The notes beneath the pieces were generated by a model. It was not told the origin of the DNA. It saw nothing but the letters and a program-made list of their open reading frames with translations, and did no database searches. A stretch of DNA of 64,000 nt from Betaproteobacteria bacterium (lineage in GTDB: Bacteria > Pseudomonadota > Gammaproteobacteria > Burkholderiales > Casimicrobiaceae), in assembly GCA_016192065.1 (NCBI GenBank), contig JACPUX010000019.1, positions 1 through 64,000 on the forward strand. Direction: 5' to 3'. The first letter of the stretch is position 1; each line of letters starts with the position of its first letter. This document shows, one piece after another, positions 39,459-48,093 of this stretch. Made by a program: the position numbers and the translations under genes.

Positions 39459-40942
39459 ATCTGGAGTTGACGCAACGGCGGATTCCCTACGCCTTTGCCA
39501 AGGCGAATGGAGTTCTGCCCGTCGATGAGGCCGAGCCGGTGCTGCGGGTACTGGTGCGCCCGGATGCCTCGGTCGACGGCTTGGCCGAATTGCGGCGCAT
39601 CTTGGCGCGTCCGCTGGCGGTCGAGGCGGTGAGCGCAGAGCGCTTCGCCAGCGCCCTGGCCAGCGCCTATAACCAAGGCAGCAGCGCGGTCGCGCAGATC
39701 AGCGAAGACCTCGCGCGTGACCGCGATCTGGCCAGCCTGTTGCAGGAACTTCCCGCCAGCGAGGACTTGCTGGTGGGCGACGCCGAGGCGCCGGTGATTC
39801 GCATGATCAACGCGCTGCTCCTGCAGGCGGTGCGCGACGGCGCTTCCGACGTTCACCTGGAGCCTTTTGAAGCGCGCTCGCTGACGCGCTTCCGCATCGA
39901 CGGCCAACTGCGTGACGTGATCGAGCCACCGCGCGCGCTGCACGCCGCGCTGGTGTCGCGGGTGAAGATCATGGCCAGCCTGGACATCGCCGAAAAGCGC
40001 CTGCCGCAGGATGGCCGCATCACCTTGCGTCTGGGAGGGCGCAGCGTCGATGTGCGGGTCTCGACCTTGCCTACCGGCCAGGGCGAACGGGTGGTGATGC
40101 GCCTGCTCGACAAGGAGGCGGCGCGCCTCGACCTCGAAGCGCTGGGCATGGCCGCGGGCACCCTGAACGCGATCGATCAGCTCATCCGGCAGCCGCACGG
40201 CATCGTGCTGGTAACCGGGCCCACCGGTTCAGGCAAGACCACCACGCTCTATTCCGCGCTGTCGCGGCTCGACCGCGCGCACATGAACATCATGACCGTC
40301 GAGGACCCGATCGAGTACGCGCTTGATCGCGTTGGTCAGACCCAAGTGAACCCGCGCACCGAACTCACCTTCGCGCGAGCGCTGCGGGCAATCCTGCGGC
40401 AGGACCCGGACGTCATCATGATCGGTGAAATCCGCGATCTCGAAACCGCGCAGATCGCCGTGCAGGCGAGCCTCACCGGGCACCTGGTGCTGGCCACCCT
40501 GCACACCAACGACGCCCCCAGCGCGGTGACCCGGCTGGTGGACATGGGGGTCGAGCCTTACCTCCTGGCGTCGAGCCTGCTGGGCGTGCTGGCCCAGCGC
40601 CTGGTGCGCAGGCTCTGCCCGCGGTGTCGCGTCGCCCACCCCGTTGTCGCCGCCGAGCGGGAATTGCTCGCCGGCACCGCGGCGGCCGACTTGAGTACCC
40701 TGCATGAGGCACCGGGTTGCGCCGCTTGCAACCAAAGTGGCTATCGCGGGCGCACCGGCATCTACGAGCTCTTGACCGTGGACGCCACGGTGCGCGAGCT
40801 GATTCACCAAGCCGCTGGCGAAAGCGCCCTGCGCGCCCACGCGAACAGCCGCAACTGGCCAACGCTGCGCCAGGATGGGGCGCGTTGGCTGGCGGAAGGT
40901 GTGACTTCGCTGGCGGAGTTGCTGCGCGTAACGCGCGATTGA
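39455..40942 (+). CDS. gspE: Type II secretion ATPase GspE
   Basis: 495 residues from a GTG overlapping the gspD stop (GTGA). GspE is the cytoplasmic ATPase driving pseudopilus assembly. Visible motifs: VIRMINALLLQAVRDGASDV and HLEPFE, Walker A in VTGPTGSGKTTTLYSALS, the Asp box IMTVEDPIEYALDRVGQTQV, Walker B in RQDPDVIMIGEIRDLETAQI and the His box LATLHTNDAPSAVTRLVDMG. A four-Cys zinc motif lies near the C-terminus (LCPRCR ... CAACNQSGYRGRTGIYELL). Confidence 0.96.
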   Translation: MNLELTQRRIPYAFAKANGVLPVDEAEPVLRVLVRPDASVDGLAELRRILARPLAVEAVSAERFASALASAYNQGSSAVAQISEDLARDRDLASLLQELPASEDLLVGDAEAPVIRMINALLLQAVRDGASDVHLEPFEARSLTRFRIDGQLRDVIEPPRALHAALVSRVKIMASLDIAEKRLPQDGRITLRLGGRSVDVRVSTLPTGQGERVVMRLLDKEAARLDLEALGMAAGTLNAIDQLIRQPHGIVLVTGPTGSGKTTTLYSALSRLDRAHMNIMTVEDPIEYALDRVGQTQVNPRTELTFARALRAILRQDPDVIMIGEIRDLETAQIAVQASLTGHLVLATLHTNDAPSAVTRLVDMGVEPYLLASSLLGVLAQRLVRRLCPRCRVAHPVVAAERELLAGTAAADLSTLHEAPGCAACNQSGYRGRTGIYELLTVDATVRELIHQAAGESALRAHANSRNWPTLRQDGARWLAEGVTSLAELLRVTRD

Positions 40943-40954
40943 CCGAGCCCCCGC

Positions 40955-42157
40955 GTGCCCACCTTTCGTTATCAGGCCGTCACGCCCGAGGGCGCCCACC
41001 GCGAGGGATTGCTCGAAGCCGGCAATCCGCGCGCGGCCCGCGATCAGTTGCGGGCGCAGGGTCTCTTGCCGGTAGAGGTCGCCGCGGCGGCCGCGGCGCC
41101 TGCCGGGGCGAAATCCGCTCAGCGTCTGAGCGCCACCGATCGTGCCCTGCTCACCCGTCAGCTCGCCACCCTGTTGGCGGCGGCCATGCCCCTGGAAGAG
41201 GCGCTAGGCGCCCTCGCGGAACAAAGCGAAGGCAAGGGCCAGCGCGCGGTGCTCGAAGGTGTACGGCAACACGTGCTGGCGGGTGAATCCCTGGCGCAGT
41301 CCCTGGCGCAATACCCGCGGGTGTTTTCGGAGTTCTATCGTGGCCTGGTCGCGGTGGCCGGCGAAACCGGTCAATTGGCCGAAGTGATGGCGCGGCTCGC
41401 CGACTATCTCGAAGCTCGCCAGGCCTTGCGCCAGAAGATTTTGCTGGCGGCACTCTACCCTTGTCTGGTGGCGGTGATCGCGCTGGCGGTGGTGGCCGCG
41501 CTGCTGCTTTTTGTCGTACCGCAGGTGGTGGCCGCCTTCGAGCACACCCGGCAGACCCTGCCCTGGCTCACCCGCGCCTTGATCGGCGTGAGCGGCTTCT
41601 TGCGCGCCAACGTCTTGGTACTGCTGGCGCTGATCGCCCTCGCGGCGGTCGCCGGCTATTACGCCTCGCGGCGCGAACGGACGCGGCTCGCCTGGCACCG
41701 CCTGGTGCTGAAGTTGCCGGCGATTGGGCGCTTGTTGCTGGCTCTCGACTGCGCGCGGTTTGCCTCCACCCTGGCCATCCTAGTGGGCAGCGGCGCGCCG
41801 CTCCTGCGTTCGCTCGAAGCGGCCGCCGGCGTGATCTGGCTGGTGCCGCTGCGGGAGGCCGCGCGCGGCGGCACCGCGCGGGTGCGCGAGGGAGTCGGTC
41901 TCGCCCGCGCGCTCGACGCCGGGCGGCTCTTTCCGCCGCTTTTCCTGCAACTGGTGGCGAGCGGCGAAGCCAGCGGCCGCCTGCCCGAGCTCTTGCAACG
42001 CGCCGCCGCGCAACAACAAAGCGAGGCCGAGCGCCGCCTTGCGATCCTTGTCGGTCTCCTGGAACCCGCGCTCATCTTGGTCATGGGCGGCGTGGTGCTG
42101 TTGATGGTGTTGGCGGTGATGCTGCCGATCGTATCGATGAACCAGTTGATCCGCTGA
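40955..42157 (+). CDS. gspF: Type II secretion inner-membrane protein GspF
   Basis: 400 residues from a GTG (MPTFRYQAVTPEGAHREGLL). GspF is the inner-membrane platform protein. Two homologous T2SF domains are seen: LTRQLATLLAAAMPLEEALG in the first, and CARFASTLAILVGSGAPLLR in the second. Three hydrophobic segments include LVAVIALAVVAALLLFVVPQ and the C-terminal ILVMGGVVLLMVLAVMLPIV. It follows gspE after 12 bases. No pseudopilin genes follow. Confidence 0.95.
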   Translation: MPTFRYQAVTPEGAHREGLLEAGNPRAARDQLRAQGLLPVEVAAAAAAPAGAKSAQRLSATDRALLTRQLATLLAAAMPLEEALGALAEQSEGKGQRAVLEGVRQHVLAGESLAQSLAQYPRVFSEFYRGLVAVAGETGQLAEVMARLADYLEARQALRQKILLAALYPCLVAVIALAVVAALLLFVVPQVVAAFEHTRQTLPWLTRALIGVSGFLRANVLVLLALIALAAVAGYYASRRERTRLAWHRLVLKLPAIGRLLLALDCARFASTLAILVGSGAPLLRSLEAAAGVIWLVPLREAARGGTARVREGVGLARALDAGRLFPPLFLQLVASGEASGRLPELLQRAAAQQQSEAERRLAILVGLLEPALILVMGGVVLLMVLAVMLPIVSMNQLIR

Positions 42158-42254
42158 GTTTGAATTCGCGCGCGGATGGAGTGCGGCGGCGGCCGGGTTC
42201 GTGTCAGGGACCTGGCAACCCGGAGTAGTCCCCGATCATGGAGCATGGAAGCCG

Positions 42255-42713
42255 ATGAAAAGAGTAGCTGCGGTGGTAGTGTGCTGGGTCCTCGCCACTC
42301 TCGCTTGGGCCGCGATTCCCGGAGATGTTGAAGTCTTTGACCCTGGGCGCGATGCCGCCCAGGACATTTCCCGCGCGGTGGCGGAAGCCAAGCAAAGCGG
42401 TCGGCGCATCTTGCTCGACGTGGGCGGCGACTGGTGCAGTTGGTGCCACATTCTGGACCGGATGTTCAAGCAGAACGCGGATTTGAGCGAACTGCGCGAG
42501 CGGCATTTCATTTGGGTGAAGATCAACAAGAGCCCCGAGAACAACAACGAGGCGGTACTCGCCCGCTACCCGAAGATCAAGGGCTACCCGCACATTTTCG
42601 TGCTCGATCGCGATGGCCGCCTGCTGCACTCGCAAGACACCTACCAACTCGAAGAGGGCAAGAGCTATAGCAAGGAACGCATCCGTGCCTTTCTGGTTCG
42701 CTGGTCGAACTGA
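42255..42713 (+). CDS. Periplasmic thioredoxin-fold protein
   Basis: 152 residues from the ATG at 42255. A Sec signal (AAVVVCWVLATLAWAA) precedes a thioredoxin_7-like domain with the active-site Cys61-Ser-Trp-Cys64 in LDVGGDWCSWCHILDRMF, the cis-proline segment IKGYPHIFVLDRDGRLLHSQ, and a helical tail. Probably a periplasmic thiol-disulfide oxidoreductase; the partner is unknown. It follows gspF by about 100 bp and may be co-transcribed with it. Confidence 0.85.
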   Translation: MKRVAAVVVCWVLATLAWAAIPGDVEVFDPGRDAAQDISRAVAEAKQSGRRILLDVGGDWCSWCHILDRMFKQNADLSELRERHFIWVKINKSPENNNEAVLARYPKIKGYPHIFVLDRDGRLLHSQDTYQLEEGKSYSKERIRAFLVRWSN

Positions 42714-42745
42714 GGCCGGCGCCGGTGCTCAGGCGCGTCCTGGTG

Positions 42746-42932
42746 GTCCCTCCCCTCGGCCCCCTCCCGGCGAGGGGGGGATGAGTTCGGTTCGCGGGCT
42801 ATGCCCGCTCCGGTGATTGGCTTGCGCCCCCTTGGCGCGGCTTCGCCGCTTCCGGCCCTTGGCCGGGCCCGCCTTTCGGCGGTCCCGCGCAAGCCGCTGG
42901 CTTGCTGGTGGGCGATCGCGCGGTGGCGCTCA
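42746..42932 (-). repeat. Hairpin-rich repeat at the paaN stop codon
   Basis: Third member of the family at 22965-23148 and 30231-30462. On the minus strand it begins with the paaN stop TGAGCGCC and contains the arms AAGCCAGCGGCTT, CCGCCGAAAGGCGG, CCGGCCAAGGGCCGG and GCGGCGAAGCCGC, plus a C-rich/G-rich terminal arm. It lies between convergent genes and so serves no downstream ribosome binding site. Confidence 0.85.
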
Positions 42933-44600
42933 GGCGCTTGAATGCTGGCGCCACTGGACCACGCGAAAGCGATTGGCGACATAGGCCGAGTCGGTGAGTG
43001 AGGCGTTGGCGGCGGCGTTCATGCCGGTGCCGTGGTAATCGCTGAAGGCGGCGGATTGGTTCACGAATACGCCCTCGGTGAGATTGACCGAGAGCGAGAC
43101 GCCGGTGGTTTCGGCCACGGCGATGGCGCGGGCGCGGACCTCCTCGCTGGTGGTGTAGATCGAAAACGTCAGGGCGCCGTGCTGCGCGACCGTTTTTTCG
43201 GCAAGCTCGAGGCTGTGGGCGGTGCCCTCGGTGGCGATGAGAAAGGCGATCGGGCCGAACCACTCGCGCTGGTAGAGGTCCGGCTGGTCGGCGTCGAGCT
43301 TGAGCAGCAGAGGCGTGCGGATGCGCGCATCGGGATATTGCGGATGCCTGAGGACTTGGCTGTCGCAGACCAGATTGCCCAGTGAACGTGCCATGTCGAG
43401 GCGCGAAACAATGTGTTCGTTTTGAATCGCCCCAAGGATTTCGACGGCCCGTGCTGGATCTCCCAGAAGCTTGCCCAGGCCTTGGCCCAGGGCCGCCGCT
43501 GCCTCCTCGAAGCTCATGTGGCCCCGGTCGGTATCGATGCCGCTCCTGGGGAGGTAGAGGTTCTGTGGCGCGGTACACATCTGCCCGGAGTAGAGCGCCA
43601 GCGAAAAGGCGACGTTCTTCACCAGACCGCTGAAGTCGTCGGTGGAGTCGATGACGATCTGATTGACCCCGGCCTTTTCGGTGAAGACCAGCGCCTGCCG
43701 CGCGTGCGTTTCGAGCCAGTTGCCATTGGCCGCGCTGCCGGTGAAATCAATGATTTTCACTTCCGGGCGCTGCGCCAGTTCTTGCGGGGCGGCATCGGCG
43801 GCATCGTGGGCGTAGAGCGTCACCAGGTTGGGATCGAAGCCTGCTTCGCGCAGGACCTCACGCGCCACCCTCACCGTGATCGCCAACGGCAGGATGGCTC
43901 CGGGGTGGGGTTTCACCAGGACCGCGTTGCCGGTGGCGAGACTGGCGAAGATGCCCGGATAGCCATTCCAGGTGGGGAAGGTACAGCATCCGATCACGAG
44001 CGCTACGCCACGCGGCACGACCCGATAGTGTTTCTCCAGGCGCAGCGGCTCGCCCTTGCTCTGAGGTTTTTCCCACAAGGCGGTGCGGGGGATGCGGGAA
44101 GTTTCGCGCCAGGCATAGGCGACCGCCTCCAGGCCACGATCCTGGGCGTGCGGTCCGGCGGCCTGGAAGGCCATCATGAAGGCCTGCCCGGTGGTGTGCA
44201 TGACCGCATGCGCGATCTCGAAACTGTGCCGGTTCAGGCGTTGCAGGATTTCCACGCACACGCCCGCCCAGGCGTTCGGGCCGGCTTCGATCCAGCCCCC
44301 CTGGGCCGTCCGCATGGCGGCGAGCAGGGGATCGAGTTCGACCTTGGGGTAGCGGATGTCGAGGGCGAATCCGTAGGGCGAAACCTCACCGCCCACGCTG
44401 CCCTGCCGTCCCGGTAGGTCAAGTTCGAACTCCTGGCCGCGATGCGCCTCGAAGGCCGCCTTGCCCAGCTCCGCGGCCTGTTCGCCGTAGATGCGCGGAC
44501 TCGCCGACTCGGGAAATACGCTGTAGTAGCCGCGGCTGTCGCAGGCGGCAGCGGATTCCTGAAGCAGTACCTGATGATGCAAAAAGAGTGGGTGTTCCAC
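42930..44600 (-). CDS. paaN: Phenylacetate degradation protein PaaN
   Basis: 556 residues from a GTG at 44600 with GGAGAA upstream; the frame extends further but that part is antisense to paaE. PaaN belongs to the aldehyde dehydrogenase superfamily and is typical of betaproteobacterial phenylacetate clusters. Visible text: VVPRGVALVIGCCTFPTWNG, YPGIFASLATGNAVLVKPHP, the GSAANGNWLE segment, and QALVFTEKAGVNQIVIDSTD. The Cys in LYSGQMCTAPQNLYL is at the catalytic position of aldehyde dehydrogenases. Its likely step is oxidation after ring opening, as for PaaZ; this is inference. The stop codon starts a repeat. Confidence 0.9.
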   Translation of the reverse strand: MEHPLFLHHQVLLQESAAACDSRGYYSVFPESASPRIYGEQAAELGKAAFEAHRGQEFELDLPGRQGSVGGEVSPYGFALDIRYPKVELDPLLAAMRTAQGGWIEAGPNAWAGVCVEILQRLNRHSFEIAHAVMHTTGQAFMMAFQAAGPHAQDRGLEAVAYAWRETSRIPRTALWEKPQSKGEPLRLEKHYRVVPRGVALVIGCCTFPTWNGYPGIFASLATGNAVLVKPHPGAILPLAITVRVAREVLREAGFDPNLVTLYAHDAADAAPQELAQRPEVKIIDFTGSAANGNWLETHARQALVFTEKAGVNQIVIDSTDDFSGLVKNVAFSLALYSGQMCTAPQNLYLPRSGIDTDRGHMSFEEAAAALGQGLGKLLGDPARAVEILGAIQNEHIVSRLDMARSLGNLVCDSQVLRHPQYPDARIRTPLLLKLDADQPDLYQREWFGPIAFLIATEGTAHSLELAEKTVAQHGALTFSIYTTSEEVRARAIAVAETTGVSLSVNLTEGVFVNQSAAFSDYHGTGMNAAANASLTDSAYVANRFRVVQWRQHSSA

Positions 44601-44613
44601 GGGATTCTCCGGT

Positions 44614-45687
44614 TCAGCCTTGATCAAAATCGACCACCACGCGCTCGGTGATGGGGAAGCTCTGGCAGCACAGTACGTAGCCACGGGTGACTTCGTAGTC
44701 TTCCAGCGCGTAATTGGTGTCCATGTCCACCTCGCCTTCGACCAGTTTGGCGCGACAGGTGGAACACATGCCGCTCTTGCACGAGTGCGGCAATTCGATG
44801 CCGGCGCTGGCCGCGCCATCGAGGATGGAAACGCTGTTCTTGGCCAGCAGAAAGCTGCGGCGCTGGCCGTCCTGAACAATCGTGACCTCGGTCGCGGCCG
44901 AGAGTTCGGCCGCGGCTTCAACTCGGGGCTGGCGGCGACTGCTGCGGGGGGCCGCGACGAAGCGTTCGGTCTTCACTTTAGCCTCGGGATAACCGGCGGT
45001 CTTGAGCGCGGCCAAGACCTCGTCGATCATCGCGCCCGGCCCGCAGACATAGACGGCGTCGATGGCGGCGAGCGGCACCCAGCGGGCGAAGATCAGGGCG
45101 CATTTGGCCGCGTCGATCCGCCCGTTGAGCAGTTCGAGGTCCTGGTGTTCGCGGCTCATCACGAAGGCGAGTTGAAAGCGATCGAGATAGCGATCCTTGA
45201 GTTCACAGAGTTCCTCGCGGAACAGCGTGCTCGAATGGGCGCGATTGCCATAGAACAGGGTGACGCGGCTGGCCGGTTCGGTGGCGAGGGTCGATTTCAG
45301 GATCGACATGATCGGGGTGATGCCGCTGCCCGCGGCGAAGGCGAGATAGTGCCGCCGCACACCGACCTCGGGGGCCAGGGTGAAGCGTCCTTGCGGCGGC
45401 ATCACCCGCAAGACCTCACCGGTCCGAAGGTGTTTGGCCCAATTCGAGAACGCACCATCGGGCACGCACTTGATCGCCACCTGGAGATTCGGTTCGTGGG
45501 TACCGGTACAGATGGAATAGGGCCGGCGCAGTTCTTCGCCGTCGATTTCTGCGGCCAGGGTCAAGTACTGGCCGGGAAGGAAGCGGAAGCTCGCGCGTAA
45601 ATGCTCCGGCAGAGTGAAGGTGAGCACCACCGCGTCGCGGGTGGGATGTTCCACGGAGCAAAGGCGCAAGGGGTGAAGGTTCGTCAT
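44614..45687 (-). CDS. paaE: Phenylacetyl-CoA 1,2-epoxidase reductase subunit PaaE
   Basis: 357 residues. PaaE passes electrons from NADPH through flavin and a 2Fe-2S centre to the diiron PaaA. The ferredoxin-reductase part has RFLPGQYLTLAAEIDGEELR, RPYSIC, and FAAGSGITPIMSILKSTL. The C-terminal plant-type ferredoxin domain has cysteines 303, 308, 311 and 341 (SCKSGMCSTCRAKLVEGEV ... VLCCQ). It follows paaC after 55 bp, with no paaD between them. Confidence 0.95.
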   Translation of the reverse strand: MTNLHPLRLCSVEHPTRDAVVLTFTLPEHLRASFRFLPGQYLTLAAEIDGEELRRPYSICTGTHEPNLQVAIKCVPDGAFSNWAKHLRTGEVLRVMPPQGRFTLAPEVGVRRHYLAFAAGSGITPIMSILKSTLATEPASRVTLFYGNRAHSSTLFREELCELKDRYLDRFQLAFVMSREHQDLELLNGRIDAAKCALIFARWVPLAAIDAVYVCGPGAMIDEVLAALKTAGYPEAKVKTERFVAAPRSSRRQPRVEAAAELSAATEVTIVQDGQRRSFLLAKNSVSILDGAASAGIELPHSCKSGMCSTCRAKLVEGEVDMDTNYALEDYEVTRGYVLCCQSFPITERVVVDFDQG

Positions 45688-45742
45688 CGCCAGGGCTTGG
45701 AATCGCCCAAGGGCTCGCGGCGCACCTCGCGGCGAGTGGTGG

Positions 45743-46504
45743 CTACCATTTCAGTTCCGGGTGGCGGTGTTCGAGGTATTGCATCTCGCTCAGCAAATAG
45801 CTCAGGTGTTCACTGTGCATGCCGCGCCGGCCGCCGCTATGATGCCAGCCGTCCGCAGGTAGATCGATGGTCGCCTCGGCCAGAGTCTCGAGCACCGTGG
45901 CTCGCCAGGGCAGGCGCAATTCAGAATGATCGACGGCTACGCCGTCGCGAGCCAGTGTCTGCTCCAGGGCGTCGCTCTCGAAAAGTTCTCCGGTGTAGGG
46001 CCAGAGGCGATCGATCGCGCTGGCCATGCGGCGATGACTCTCCTCGGTGCCGTCGCCCAGGCGGATCACCCACTCGCGGCTGCGCTCCAGGTGATAAGCA
46101 GCTTCCGGCGCGGATGCGTGGGCGACTTCCGCCACCCGCGCATCGCTGGAGCGCGCCAGCACGCGCAGCAGCGGCAAGTGCCAGGCATCGAAGAGAAACT
46201 GCCGTGCCATGGTGTCGGCATAGTCGCCGTTCGGCTGCTCCACCAAGAGCACATTGCGGAACTCCGGCGCGTCGCGGCGCATGGCCAGGGCATCCTCATC
46301 GCGGCCCAGGCCTTCGACGGCGCCGGCGAGCGAGAGCCACGAACGTGCCTCGCCCAAGAGATCGAGGGCGACATTGGCCAGAGCGAGGTCCTCCTCGATG
46401 ATTGGACCCTTTCCGGTCCAGGCGGACACGCGCTGTCCGAGCACCAGGGCGTTGTCGCCCAGGCGCAAGAGGTACTCGAAGAGCGGCGGAGGCGATTCAA
46501 CCAT
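45743..46504 (-). CDS. paaC: Phenylacetyl-CoA epoxidase structural subunit PaaC
   Basis: 253 residues. PaaC is the ferritin-like, non-catalytic partner of PaaA. Recognisable text: FEYLLRLGDNALVLGQRVSA, WTGKGPIIEEDLALANVALD, LLGEARSWLSLAGAVEGLGR, and QFLFDAWHLPLLRVLARSSD. The late LSYLLSEMQYLEHRHPELKW is a PaaC hallmark. It lies between paaB (62-bp gap) and paaE. Confidence 0.95.
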   Translation of the reverse strand: MVESPPPLFEYLLRLGDNALVLGQRVSAWTGKGPIIEEDLALANVALDLLGEARSWLSLAGAVEGLGRDEDALAMRRDAPEFRNVLLVEQPNGDYADTMARQFLFDAWHLPLLRVLARSSDARVAEVAHASAPEAAYHLERSREWVIRLGDGTEESHRRMASAIDRLWPYTGELFESDALEQTLARDGVAVDHSELRLPWRATVLETLAEATIDLPADGWHHSGGRRGMHSEHLSYLLSEMQYLEHRHPELKW

Positions 46505-46566
46505 GGATGGCGGCGGTACGCGCCACGAAATACGAGCTTGTGAAAGAGCTTGGCATGAATGGTCGC

Positions 46567-46848
46567 TTAGAGGTGTTTCACTTCGTCCGGCATGGGAAAG
46601 AACGTGGGGTGGCGATACACCTTGCTGATCGACGGCGAAAAGAGGGCCTCTTTTTCATCTGGAGAGCTGGCAAGGATGTCGGTCGAGCGCACCACCCAAA
46701 TCGAGGACCCTTCGCCACGCCTGGTATAGATGTCGCGGGCGTTGCGCAGTGCCATTTCGCCATCCGGAGCGTGCAGGCTGCCCACATGTTTGTGCGCCAG
46801 TCCGTGCTGCGAACGGATGAAGACTTCCCACAGCGGCCAGTCGTTCAT
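46567..46848 (-). CDS. paaB: Phenylacetyl-CoA epoxidase subunit PaaB
   Basis: 93 residues. PaaB is the small bridging subunit of the epoxidase. Conserved text: [40 protein letters not shown] then [18 protein letters not shown]. It overlaps the paaA stop by 4 bases, so synthesis of the two is coupled. Confidence 0.96.
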   Translation of the reverse strand: MNDWPLWEVFIRSQHGLAHKHVGSLHAPDGEMALRNARDIYTRRGEGSSIWVVRSTDILASSPDEKEALFSPSISKVYRHPTFFPMPDEVKHL

Positions 46849-47870
46849 GGCGAAACTCCGTTCGACCCAGGCGCCGTGGCGTGCGTATCGCGGCGCCGGG
46901 CGGCGGTTTTGACGGCGTGGGCGGTGGCCGCTTCGCGCACCCAGCGGCCACCCTCCCAGGCCTCGCGTCGAGTGTCCAGACGATCGCGGTTACAGGGGCC
47001 GTCACCCTGCACCACGCGGAAGAATTCGTCCCAGGGAATGGTGCCGAAATCATAGTGGCCGCTGGCCTCGTTCCATTTGAGCGCGGCGTCGGGTACCTTG
47101 AGTCCCAGGTAATCGGCCTGAGGAACGGACTGGTCGATGAACTTCTGGCGCAGTTCGTCATTGGTGTAGAGCTTGATGCGCCAGGCTTTTGACTGCGCCG
47201 TATGGGGCGAGCTTTCATCGGGCGGTCCGAACATCATCACCGCCGGCCACCACCAGCGATCGAGCGCGTCCTGCGCCATTTGTTTCTGTTCCGGCGCGCC
47301 GCGGCACAGCGCCAGCATCAGATCGTAGCCTTGGCGCTGATGAAAACTCTCCTCCTTGCAGATTCGGACCATGGCCCTGGCATAGGGTCCGTAGGAGCAG
47401 CGGCAAAGCGGAATCTGATTCATGATCGCGGCGCCATCGACCAGCCAGCCGATGGCACCGACATCGGCCCAGGTGAGGGTGGGGTAGTTGAAAATGCTTG
47501 AATACTTGGCGTTCCCGGCATGAAGCTCTTCGATCAAGGTTTCACGGGCAACGCCCAGTGTTTCCGCCGCGGCATAGAGATACAGGGCGTGGCCACCTTC
47601 GTCTTGCACTTTAGCCAAGAGAATGCACTTTCGGGCCAGGGTGGGGGCACGGGTGATCCAGTTGCCCTCGGGCAGCATGCCCACCCATTCGGAGTGGGCA
47701 TGCTGGGAAATCTGCCGGATCAAGGTGCGCCGATAGGCCTCGGGCATGTCGTCACCCGGCTCGATCTTCTGTTCCGCGTCCAGTCGTGCCTGAAAGAGTT
47801 GTTCGGGCTCAGACAATTCACTTCGACTTCGAAGCCGCTTGGCCTCAGTATCTACCAGTTGGGTATACAT
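46845..47870 (-). CDS. paaA: Phenylacetyl-CoA 1,2-epoxidase catalytic subunit PaaA
   Basis: 341 residues. PaaA holds the diiron site that converts phenylacetyl-CoA to the ring epoxide. Two ExxH pairs of the iron site are visible ([20 protein letters not shown] and [19 protein letters not shown]), and the stretch [20 protein letters not shown] is characteristic. The C-terminal 25 residues are variable. It is the first gene of the operon; its promoter carries PaaX-type boxes. Confidence 0.97.
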   Translation of the reverse strand: MYTQLVDTEAKRLRSRSELSEPEQLFQARLDAEQKIEPGDDMPEAYRRTLIRQISQHAHSEWVGMLPEGNWITRAPTLARKCILLAKVQDEGGHALYLYAAAETLGVARETLIEELHAGNAKYSSIFNYPTLTWADVGAIGWLVDGAAIMNQIPLCRCSYGPYARAMVRICKEESFHQRQGYDLMLALCRGAPEQKQMAQDALDRWWWPAVMMFGPPDESSPHTAQSKAWRIKLYTNDELRQKFIDQSVPQADYLGLKVPDAALKWNEASGHYDFGTIPWDEFFRVVQGDGPCNRDRLDTRREAWEGGRWVREAATAHAVKTAARRRDTHATAPGSNGVSP

Positions 47871-47917
47871 TTGCTCGCTCCGGGGCCGGGAACCCCCTCC
47901 GGGTTGCCTGGTGAAAC

Positions 47918-47947
47918 ATGATACAGATCAAGTTTACAAAAAGTCAA
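47918..47947 (-). promoter_or_regulatory. Sigma-70 promoter of the paaA operon
   Basis: Minus strand TTGACT (47947-47942), 18 bases, TATCAT (47923-47918). The -10 overlaps a TGATACA box, so a bound repressor would block RNA polymerase. The paaA ATG is about 50 bp downstream. Confidence 0.6.
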
Positions 47948-48009
47948 TTGTGTATCATCATCGCGCCGGGTGGGGTGTTACAAATTTGCACAACACCGAT
48001 TTTGTATCA
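47919..48009. promoter_or_regulatory. Probable PaaX operator region
   Basis: TGATACA (47919-47925) and TGTATCA (47951-47957) form an inverted pair 25 bases apart; a third box TGTATCA lies at 48003-48009. Two direct repeats, GCGCCGGGTG followed by TGTTACAAA and then TGCA, end near 47990 and 48042. PaaX is known to bind widely spaced inverted boxes; these boxes lie between paaA and paaX. The assignment is by position and pattern. Confidence 0.55.
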
Positions 48010-48093
48010 CTATGGCCTCGCGCCGGGTGTTACAAAAATGCAAAAGTGCGGGTAACATGACGGAACGGGGACAACTCAAGCAGGGGATCAAGT

